Part shown: one piece after another, positions 13,672 through 20,185 of the stretch
Numbering within the stretch: position 1 is the first letter of the stretch
Layout of the letters: each line of letters starts with the position of its first letter
Source of the DNA: a virus
DNA length: 20,185 nucleotides
Virus record (IMG/VR): IMGVR_UViG_3300020450_000127
Coordinates: 1-20,185 of that record
Reading direction: 5' to 3' (one strand)
Program-made: the position numbers and the translations under genes
The notes under the pieces: generated by a model
Databases searched by the model: none
The model's input: only the letters and a program-made list of their open reading frames with translations
What the model was told of the DNA's origin: nothing

Positions 13672-16317
13672 TTAACGTGAAGCTAACCCACCTCGCTTCA
13701 TCTTCTTAACTTTTGTTTTTCTTTTTGCAAGTCCACCTTGTTTAAAATCTCCTATGCCACCAAAAGACCCTTCACTAGCTCCAAAACTACTGCCACTATC
13801 ACTAAAATCAGTATCATCAGATGATTCATTAGAAGCTATACTAACTTGAGGTCCTAAATCTCTACTTCCTTTACCACCAACTCCTGTAGCGATATCGGAT
13901 ACATCAATGTCTGATGTGTCTAACTGACCTGTTTTAGATTGTAATCCTGCATCTATAGACTTCATATCATCAAGGGTCATACCTGTGGTTGGGTCTGTTC
14001 CCACACCTGAAGGTGTTTCACTTAATCTCTTTTTAGCTTCCGTTTGAGCTTTTTTAATATTAGATACCTTAGTTCCACCCGGTAAATCTACACCAATCTT
14101 TTCTAATCCTGCTTGTACAACTGCTGTTGTCACACCTGCAGGTGTCATTTTGGCGAGGTCTACTATTTGACCTGCAGTCACAGCTTTTACATCTTTTGCT
14201 ATTTGTGAGTCTTTATTATATGTTTGTTTCTCCATAGTCTTAGGGTCAGTCAAAGTTACAGAGCCATCAAAATTATATCCTACTGCAAACTCTCTACCAC
14301 CCACATCCATTCTAGCACCACCTAATGTGCCAACATCATCATTGCTATCGCCACCATCATCTGCCTGTGTTTGTACTTTTGTTGTTTTTACTTTAGCTGT
14401 TTTTTGTTTAGTAGGCTCTTTTACTGTCTCTGCTTCAGCCACAAACCCTTCAGGTATTGGATACAAAGATTGTCCTGTTGCCTTGTTGAAAGGTATCATT
14501 CTAACCTGACCTGTAGTTTTGTTTACATATCTCCTGTTCTCTGTTTCAGGCACTCCTTGTGTCGATGCACCCAATAAAGATGTTCCTGTCGCAGGTTTAT
14601 AAGGAGCATAAGTTGTAGGAACAACTCCTGTTGGAGTGTATGGATTTACATTTGGGTTATATGGTGTAGCTGTTGGCACTTTCGGAGGAACAAACGTACC
14701 TATGTTTGCTTCTATTGTGTCATCAGTCATATCTAAGTCATCCATAGTAAAAGGTATATCATCAGGTAATGTTGCTTCATCTGCATTACCCATCTGACCC
14801 ATTTCTTCCATACGCTTGAGTCCTGCCTTTGCTTCTTGCCTCATCATCATAAGTTTTTCAAGACCTATGTATCTAACAACATCTGCAGGGAACACAAACT
14901 CTCCTTCACTTAGTTGTGCAGGTATGTCATCTCTAACTTCTTCTTGTGTTGAACCGGGTGGAACATTGTTGCCTGACACAGGGTCTACTGTGCCACCTTC
15001 ATCTTTTAACCCACCCTCTGAGAATAGTTCCATTTGTTTTGGCATTGAGCCACCTTTTGCTAATTCTTTTCTGCCTTCTCTGTACTTATCAATGTCTCTT
15101 AGTAATTCTTCACGTTCAAGAACTCTCTGTCTAACTATGTCAGCCTTAAGACCTTCTGTATTTATAGGTGCTCTAGGGTCATCATCTGTTATGATACCTC
15201 TCATTCTATCTAACTCTATTTCTTTCATGCCTTTGACATCAGGATTATCTTTAAGATATGTAAACAGTTCCATCTGATTAGATGGTCTCATCTTAGGCTT
15301 TGCTGCCTTTTCTACGTCTTTATCCACGATGTCTCCCCCTTTAGATAGTTTTTTTGACTCTTTTAAATTTAAATCTTTTAGTCTAGGTAAATCAGCAACA
15401 CCTGCTTTATCATTTATAGACTTTACCTCTTTATCACTTAATACTCTGTTTATTTTTAGTTCACCACCTATTAGCCAATTTCCTGTCATGTTTGGATTAG
15501 TTTTATATCTGTAATGCCCTCTTTCAGGAACTTGGTCTGTTATATGTGCTGTTTTAACTTGTACACTGCCATCTTTATTTCTTACTGCTCTTGAGTTTGC
15601 TATGGACTGCCAATCTACATCATTTCCAAATTCAACCTCTGCCCATACTTGATTATCTTTTCTATAATTTGGCTTTGTTACTTTGCCCTTTTTACCACCT
15701 ATATGAGTGGCTATAGGTAAATCCCCACCATGAAATCCGGGTCTATACGCTAAATCTCCTAGTGACGATTTTACTTTACCTGTTTTGGGGTTTAACTCTC
15801 CTGCCTCTGCCTTAGTCCACTTGTTTAATTCAAGAGGTTTATTGTCTTTCATTTTAACAAACAGAGGATATAAATCTCCCTTTTTATCTGTTTTGAATAG
15901 CTTATATGCTTTTACTGTTTTCTCAGGAGACTTAACATCACCTACTATTTTTTGTAAAGATTCTCCTACTTCATCTGCTTGTTTGCTGACTATATCTTCA
16001 TTTTTAACTAAAGCTCTGAAACCTTTTCTAGCAACATCTCCAACAACAGGAACTACACCCAAAACCAAAGATGCTAAATCTATACCTGCTGCTTTATACT
16101 CTCCCTTTCCGACATTAGTTCCTAAACTAATTATATCTTTAGTTTCACTAACACCCGGTATAAAATCTGTAGCAGTATCCACTACATCTCTAGCAGTTGG
16201 ATTAAACATACCTTTTGTTTTCTCACCTGCTATATACTTGTCAAAGAAAGTGTCTTCTTGTATAGGCTTTTTTTCTTGCTCAAGAATATTTTTTGTTTGT
16301 TGACTAAGCTCTTCCAT
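13672..16317 (-). CDS. Large multidomain virion or ejected protein, pretoxin-like segment plus conserved phage domain
   Basis: The 881-residue protein reads in order as follows. Residues 43-105 are a segment (DVVDTATDFIPGVSETKDII, GEYKAAGIDLASLVLGVVPV, VGDVARKGF) resembling the pretoxin region of polymorphic toxins. Residues 137-312 are a domain with AYKLFKTDKKGDLYPLFV, LAYRPGFHGGDLPIATHIGG, VWAEVEFGNDVDW, HYRYKTNPNMTGNWLIGG and NRVLSDKEV, a pattern I recognise from large phage proteins but whose activity I do not know. QMELF occurs at 348-352 and 428-432. Residues 437-510 are a widespread phage module (DPVSGNNVPPGS, DDIPAQLSEGEFVFPADVVR, YIGLEKLMMMRQEAKAGL). Residues 540-575 are proline-rich, the rest is low complexity, and the end is basic with GGLAKRK and RGGLASR. 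It lies between portal-linked and scaffold genes. Virion location is inferred. Confidence 0.72.
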   Translation of the reverse strand: MEELSQQTKNILEQEKKPIQEDTFFDKYIAGEKTKGMFNPTARDVVDTATDFIPGVSETKDIISLGTNVGKGEYKAAGIDLASLVLGVVPVVGDVARKGFRALVKNEDIVSKQADEVGESLQKIVGDVKSPEKTVKAYKLFKTDKKGDLYPLFVKMKDNKPLELNKWTKAEAGELNPKTGKVKSSLGDLAYRPGFHGGDLPIATHIGGKKGKVTKPNYRKDNQVWAEVEFGNDVDWQSIANSRAVRNKDGSVQVKTAHITDQVPERGHYRYKTNPNMTGNWLIGGELKINRVLSDKEVKSINDKAGVADLPRLKDLNLKESKKLSKGGDIVDKDVEKAAKPKMRPSNQMELFTYLKDNPDVKGMKEIELDRMRGIITDDDPRAPINTEGLKADIVRQRVLEREELLRDIDKYREGRKELAKGGSMPKQMELFSEGGLKDEGGTVDPVSGNNVPPGSTQEEVRDDIPAQLSEGEFVFPADVVRYIGLEKLMMMRQEAKAGLKRMEEMGQMGNADEATLPDDIPFTMDDLDMTDDTIEANIGTFVPPKVPTATPYNPNVNPYTPTGVVPTTYAPYKPATGTSLLGASTQGVPETENRRYVNKTTGQVRMIPFNKATGQSLYPIPEGFVAEAETVKEPTKQKTAKVKTTKVQTQADDGGDSNDDVGTLGGARMDVGGREFAVGYNFDGSVTLTDPKTMEKQTYNKDSQIAKDVKAVTAGQIVDLAKMTPAGVTTAVVQAGLEKIGVDLPGGTKVSNIKKAQTEAKKRLSETPSGVGTDPTTGMTLDDMKSIDAGLQSKTGQLDTSDIDVSDIATGVGGKGSRDLGPQVSIASNESSDDTDFSDSGSSFGASEGSFGGIGDFKQGGLAKRKTKVKKMKRGGLASR

Positions 16318-16525
16318 TGACCTCTTCTCTAAGCAGCTTTAATCTTTTTAGTGTAGCCACTGCTCCTTGTGACCTGTGAACAGTAAGCATATCATTACTC
16401 TGTTCCATAATTTTATACTGTGCTTGTATCTGCACGTCTAAATAATCATTGAAGCTGTTCAGGAGCTTGGGGTTGTTCACCAATGTCTTGAGTTGGCTCA
16501 ACACCTGCTTGTTGTCCTTGTCCAT
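16304..16525 (-). CDS. Small helical protein overlapping the portal gene
   Basis: The 73-residue product begins MDKDNKQVLSQLKTLVNNPK. The frame is open from a TTG at 16543, but the ATG at 16525 has AGGAAGGG seven bases upstream and is preferred. It is all-helical in character with a C-terminal HRSQGAVATLKRLKLLREEV-NG pattern that I know from small proteins encoded next to phage portal genes; function unknown. It overlaps the 3' end of the portal gene by 80 bases and the 881-residue gene by 14 bases, so translation of all three is probably coupled. It may be a head-completion or portal-accessory protein, or a partner of the following large protein. Confidence 0.75.
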   Translation of the reverse strand: MDKDNKQVLSQLKTLVNNPKLLNSFNDYLDVQIQAQYKIMEQSNDMLTVHRSQGAVATLKRLKLLREEVNGRA

Positions 16526-18596
16526 CTTGTGCCCTTCCTGCAAATCCTTGTTCTCCCGGTACAGGTGCTTGTCCTGTTCCTATGTTACCACCACCTGCTC
16601 CTGTTGGGTCAAGTGGGTTAGCTCCTGCAGGGGGTGCTGTTTGTTGTTGTGGTTGAGTGCCTTGAAAGGCTTTCAATAACTCTGCCTGAACTGCCGCCTC
16701 ATCCATATTGTTAGTTACCTTCTCAGGGTCTAACTCCATAGACTTAGCTATCTCTCTAATTATATAATTAAACTTGGCAAAAGGTGCTAACACAGGATTA
16801 GACGCAACTTGTAAGAAAGACATAAGCCTCTGACTTCTTACCTCGTTTGCCATCAAACTTTCTGTTCCACGTGCAACAACTTCTAAGTCACCCTTTGTCA
16901 TCTTGTCAAAGTCAAACTGCATATTAAATCTAAACAGACCTTCACCCAAAGGCTTGAGTAAGTAGTCATCTATGTTTTTAATTACAGTTTTTATACTTCC
17001 TGCTGCTGCGTTCATAAGCATGGATATACCTGATGCAGTTCTACCTACACCTGTTATACCTGTCTGCCCATGTGCATAGGATGGAAAGCCTGTGCTTTCA
17101 TCTGCCAACTGTCTTGCTTTATCAAACAGTTGCATATTTTCGTTTGATACATTTGGAAACTTTGTGCCAAAGATTGCTTGACCGGGTGCTCCACCTTGTC
17201 TTCTAAACACTTTGCCCGGATATACAGATAAATCTTGACCCGGCACTAGGTTTGTTTCATCAACTTCCATAATTAAGTTTCCTGACAATACAGCGTTGTC
17301 AACTGCCATTCTCATAAAACCATTCATCAAGGTTTGTGTATCATCCATGTTTTCTGCTATACCTACACCAAAAAACGAATATGGATTTAGTTCGTATGGT
17401 GCTGCCATATATGGTATCTTTGCAGGTTTAAATGGATTGAGAACCATTCTTAATAGTTTACCATTACAAACCCATATATTAGCCTGTAGTTCATCTTGTT
17501 CTTTTAGGTCTTCAGGTATCTCTACACCATTTTCCTCTAGTATAGAAACATCGCACATACCCCAATACTCTAAAACCTCAAATCGATATATTCCGTGGTC
17601 AGGTGCATAGTCAGATAAATCATCTTCCCAATACTTTTTAACGTAGGACTCACCTGCATATATGACTTCATCTATAACAGAACCTCTAAAGTAGGGTCTC
17701 TTTTTAAGAGAACGTAATTGTGTTCTTGACATCTTATGTCTTTCAATTACGTATTGTGCCTCATCCATGTTGTTTGCATCAGGGTCAGGATAAAAGTTCC
17801 AAACAGACACATGAGATGTAGACGGAACAGTTTTAAATATAGGATTATAGTTACCCTCTTCATCCCAATTAGGATACTCTTTGTCTGTTGCAAAAGGTCC
17901 TTTCATAACACCTGTGCCAAACAAAGACATCTCAAAAGCAGTGCTTCTTAGTTGTTTAGTTGCACCTGACTCTTGTAGTTGGTCTATTATCTTTCTTTCC
18001 ATATTCTTTGCAGCCACCATAGATGGACTGAAAGTTATCGCTGTCGGAGTTTTACCAACTTCTTCTTTAAGGTTTTCAACATCGCCCAACTTTTCTTCCA
18101 AAGGACCAAGCCTATCGAGTAGGCTTTTTTCGGTAGCACCTTTAGGAAGTTCCATACCATCACCAGAAAATCCATAAGGACTGACCTCCTCAGTTTCACC
18201 ACGCAACTGTTCAGGTTCTTTAGGGTCAAAACTGACATCTTTTGCGACACCTTCAGGTAGCACTGTCGGCTCAATGCTAATAGGAAATTTGTTACCTGCA
18301 AATAGTACGTCAACAATTTGTCCGTAAGCTGCGAGAGTTTTGGTCTTGGTAACTTTGATAAATACTCTTGACCTTTCTGCTTCAGTAAATTGAACATCAC
18401 TTCCGTATATCCCCCTATAATTTGTATAAGAACGTAACCATCGTTCTTCATCGTTTCTTCTGTAATCTTCTGCTCTGTCGTATCTTTCCTGTATAAAAGG
18501 AATTATACCACTTACTCCTGCATCAGCTATTTCAGAATCTTCAGTATCTTCTAATGCGATAGAATCACTATCTAATGTAATATCTTCTTCTGCCAT
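16446..18596 (-). CDS. Portal protein
   Basis: The 716-residue protein starts best at the ATG at 18596 (MAEEDITLDSDS), one base after the terminase stop; an in-frame TTG four codons earlier is the alternative. Landmarks are a helical N-terminal region (IPFIQERYDRAEDYRRNDEE, then RWLRSYTNYRGIYG), AYGQIVDVLFAGNKFPI near 90-105, a clip/stem region with STAFEMSLFGTGVMKGPF, the VWNFYPDPDANNMDEAQYVI stretch near 265-285, and GVGRTASGISMLMNAAAGSI near 516. The size and these motifs fit the long portals of podoviruses such as P22 (about 725 residues). The C-terminal 65 residues are rich in Gln, Gly and Pro and overlap the next gene. It forms the DNA channel at the unique capsid vertex. Confidence 0.9.
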   Translation of the reverse strand: MAEEDITLDSDSIALEDTEDSEIADAGVSGIIPFIQERYDRAEDYRRNDEERWLRSYTNYRGIYGSDVQFTEAERSRVFIKVTKTKTLAAYGQIVDVLFAGNKFPISIEPTVLPEGVAKDVSFDPKEPEQLRGETEEVSPYGFSGDGMELPKGATEKSLLDRLGPLEEKLGDVENLKEEVGKTPTAITFSPSMVAAKNMERKIIDQLQESGATKQLRSTAFEMSLFGTGVMKGPFATDKEYPNWDEEGNYNPIFKTVPSTSHVSVWNFYPDPDANNMDEAQYVIERHKMSRTQLRSLKKRPYFRGSVIDEVIYAGESYVKKYWEDDLSDYAPDHGIYRFEVLEYWGMCDVSILEENGVEIPEDLKEQDELQANIWVCNGKLLRMVLNPFKPAKIPYMAAPYELNPYSFFGVGIAENMDDTQTLMNGFMRMAVDNAVLSGNLIMEVDETNLVPGQDLSVYPGKVFRRQGGAPGQAIFGTKFPNVSNENMQLFDKARQLADESTGFPSYAHGQTGITGVGRTASGISMLMNAAAGSIKTVIKNIDDYLLKPLGEGLFRFNMQFDFDKMTKGDLEVVARGTESLMANEVRSQRLMSFLQVASNPVLAPFAKFNYIIREIAKSMELDPEKVTNNMDEAAVQAELLKAFQGTQPQQQTAPPAGANPLDPTGAGGGNIGTGQAPVPGEQGFAGRAQDGQGQQAGVEPTQDIGEQPQAPEQLQ

Positions 18597-18597
18597 A

Positions 18598-20145
18598 TTA
18601 ATATCCAAATGTTGCGTCTGCCATAGGCATACTATTCTGTGGTCTGCCTACAGGGTCATAGTCAAATATACTAAATCTAGGTCTTGACATAATACCATAT
18701 CTTAGTGCGTCATAAATATGGTCTTCGGCTCTTGTATCCACGTCTTCAGGATTTCTTTTGTCTAATGGTATTGCAGGTAGTTGTGAAATAGCGTTTGTAC
18801 AAGTGTTAAAAAATACCATTCTAGGTTGCTCTGTAAATTCGTCTGTCTGTAGTCTTCTATGTATTTCGTTCTTGCCTGACACTCTACTGCCTTTGCTTCT
18901 GTCTGATGGTCTGAATCTACATCCTCTTTGTATCATTTGTTCAGCAAGAGAAGGACCAGTATCACCACGTTTGTGCCAAAGAGAGCTATCCAAAACACCA
19001 TACTTAATATTTCCATCATCGGCTTCTAGCTCTAATATCATATCTGCCAAATCTGTTGCAAGGACTTTGCTAACGTACAACTCTCTATATACAACAAGTT
19101 GTTCATTTGGACTAACAGCAAACCACAACACAGCACTATAAGAACCATAACCATAATCGCAAGACCTAAATTTAACCCAATTTCTTGGAATTGAAAAAGG
19201 CTCAACAACGTGAGTATCCCTATTAAACTCAGTGAAAGCAGCACCTTCTTTAATATCCCAATCACCTTCCAACAACTGCTTTCGTTGATGTTCAGGGAGG
19301 GATAGAAGCATCGCTTCGTAATCTCCTTGAGATGATAAATATGGGTTATCAGATAACCTAGCAGGGATGAATCTTCTTTTAAATAAGGATTCTCCTGCTT
19401 TATTATGCCCATCAGGGTACTTGAGAACTTGTCCTGTTTCAATGTTTGTGGCATCAAATGCTCTTCCATAAGGTGCAGGGTCAATAAACATTTTCTTAAC
19501 CCATTGATGACCCGGACCTCCCGGGTTCGTTGTTGCCCTCATATACACAGGTAAATCAGGAGCAGTAGAACGTAGTCTTGACCTCATGTAGTTCCAAGCA
19601 AATGGTGTTGCCCATTGTGTTAATTCGTCAAAGCCTATCCAACTAAAGGCTAAACCTTGATATCTTAGTACATCATCATCTCGGTCTAGGTAGGACATCC
19701 ATAGTCTTGCACCTGAAGGAGCTACCCATTGCATCTTTCTTTCTGACCATTTTATCCCTTTGTATATCAAAGGATACAATTCTCTTGACTTCCAAACAAG
19801 TTCTCTTAGTTCTTCTGTCGTGTGTCGTAATAACAATCCACTAAACTGCGAGTGACCCATATAACGTAGTGGGTCTGCTAACATAGCATACGACTTACCA
19901 CCACCTGCACTACCACCATATAAGACTTCTCTTTCAGGTGAAGCAAGGAACTCTGTTTGAGGTCCTTCGTTTGGTTGGAATACTACATTCTGTTCTGCAA
20001 CAGGTATAGCTTCTACGTCATCTGTTATCTTAGGCTTTTGCTCCGACTCTACCTTCTTCGATGGCTTTCGCTTTCTCGATTGCTTTCGTGGCATACTCGG
20101 ACCATCGTTTAAGAGTTCTAGCCTTGTTCTTACGTTGTCGTTCAT
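18598..20145 (-). CDS. terL: Terminase large subunit (packaging ATPase and nuclease)
   Basis: The 515-residue protein carries a basic, probably disordered N-terminus (PRKQSRKRKPSKKVE) and then the ATPase: a Walker A at 77-88 (GGSAGGGKSYAM, K84), a Walker B ending in D173-E174 (FSWIGFDE), and the coupling motif TTNPGG at 205-210. The RNase H-like nuclease follows, with acidic residues at D330 (SCDYGYGS), D386 (GVLDSS) and D475 or D479 (EDHIYDALRYG). All parts needed for DNA translocation and headful or site cutting are present. An AAGGA lies twelve bases before the ATG at 20145; the internal ATG at 20094 is an alternative start. The upstream reading frame overlaps the N-terminal coding region. 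Confidence 0.96.
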   Translation of the reverse strand: MNDNVRTRLELLNDGPSMPRKQSRKRKPSKKVESEQKPKITDDVEAIPVAEQNVVFQPNEGPQTEFLASPEREVLYGGSAGGGKSYAMLADPLRYMGHSQFSGLLLRHTTEELRELVWKSRELYPLIYKGIKWSERKMQWVAPSGARLWMSYLDRDDDVLRYQGLAFSWIGFDELTQWATPFAWNYMRSRLRSTAPDLPVYMRATTNPGGPGHQWVKKMFIDPAPYGRAFDATNIETGQVLKYPDGHNKAGESLFKRRFIPARLSDNPYLSSQGDYEAMLLSLPEHQRKQLLEGDWDIKEGAAFTEFNRDTHVVEPFSIPRNWVKFRSCDYGYGSYSAVLWFAVSPNEQLVVYRELYVSKVLATDLADMILELEADDGNIKYGVLDSSLWHKRGDTGPSLAEQMIQRGCRFRPSDRSKGSRVSGKNEIHRRLQTDEFTEQPRMVFFNTCTNAISQLPAIPLDKRNPEDVDTRAEDHIYDALRYGIMSRPRFSIFDYDPVGRPQNSMPMADATFGY

Positions 20146-20185
20146 GTAATAATCTTTTCCTTAAACCAATATGAGATATCTGTCT
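20030..20185 (-). CDS. C-terminal part of an upstream gene overlapping the terminase start
   Basis: From the right edge, one minus-strand frame is open for 51 codons and ends in TAA at 20032-20030. The product is highly charged and helical (RQISHIGLRKRLLHERQRKN, then KARTLKRWSEYATKAIEKAK) and reads like a genuine protein C-terminus rather than a random frame. It would overlap the terminase gene by 116 bases in a different frame. If real it would be the gene just upstream of the large terminase, a place often held by the small terminase subunit, but too little is visible to name it. It could also be a chance open frame, because the terminase N-terminal region is itself basic and low complexity. 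Confidence 0.5.
   Translation of the reverse strand, partial: RQISHIGLRKRLLHERQRKNKARTLKRWSEYATKAIEKAKAIEEGRVGAKA

Noticed and set aside
15785-16303. 172-codon plus-strand frame opposite the start of the large protein
   Set aside because: Antisense shadow with hydrophobic and Ser-rich composition; the minus-strand frame has recognisable conserved domains.
18035-18451. 138-codon minus-strand open frame inside the portal gene
   Set aside because: It lies in another frame of a well-supported portal gene and its composition looks like a frame-shifted shadow, with Leu/Lys runs and no recognisable motif.
19038-19484. 148-codon minus-strand open frame inside the terminase gene
   Set aside because: It overlaps the terminase nuclease region in another frame; the terminase frame has all catalytic motifs, so this is a shadow.

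Overview
The window looks like about 20 kb of the virion-structure half of an AT-rich marine tailed-phage genome. Every convincing gene lies on the minus strand, so the biological reading direction runs from base 20185 down to base 1. There are no host-type genes, tRNAs, rRNAs, CRISPR arrays or insertion sequences. The gene order (large terminase, portal, a large multidomain protein, scaffold, capsid, capsid-associated protein, adaptor, tail hub, then fibres) suggests a short-tailed podovirus-like phage: no tape-measure, tail-tube or sheath gene appears between the capsid and fibre genes. The protein style (C1q-like tips, DELN/TELN repeat fibres, GGL motifs) is what I know from uncultured marine phages and SAR11-type podoviruses. 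The host itself cannot be read from the sequence.

Packaging and head module (20185 to 10873): the end of an unidentified upstream gene overlaps the large terminase. Then come the portal, a small helical protein overlapping the portal's 3' end, an 881-residue protein of unusual architecture, a scaffold-like acidic coiled-coil protein, the major capsid protein and a small capsid-associated protein. The 881-residue protein combines a pretoxin-like segment, a conserved domain recurring in large phage proteins, and two QMELF motifs that resemble sliding-clamp-binding peptides. The capsid gene has its own sigma70-like promoter (TTGACA, 16 bp, TATAAC) and a leader of roughly 180 nt containing several dyads.

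Tail module (10820 to 5932): a connector protein carries an inserted beta-rich module. It is followed by a beta-propeller-like tail hub protein and an 804-residue repetitive fibre. These three genes are tightly coupled: stop and start codons overlap by one base or abut.

Fibre and receptor module (5877 to 1): it opens with a perfect-consensus sigma70 promoter (TTGACA, 17 bp, TATAAT). Next are a small conserved marine-phage structural protein, a fibre with a C1q-like tip, a 99-residue protein of unknown function, a free C1q-like protein, a small TTG-started protein, and a 609-residue fibre with three exact-length 72-residue repeats and an S74 self-cleaving chaperone. A small unknown protein, a GTG-started carbohydrate-binding-like fibre protein, and the start of one more gene running off the left edge complete it. 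The alternation of large adhesins and small proteins suggests a receptor-binding cassette under its own promoter.

The strongest candidate for something undescribed is the 881-residue protein between the small post-portal gene and the scaffold gene. It may be a virion or ejected effector, but its function is inferred and not demonstrated.
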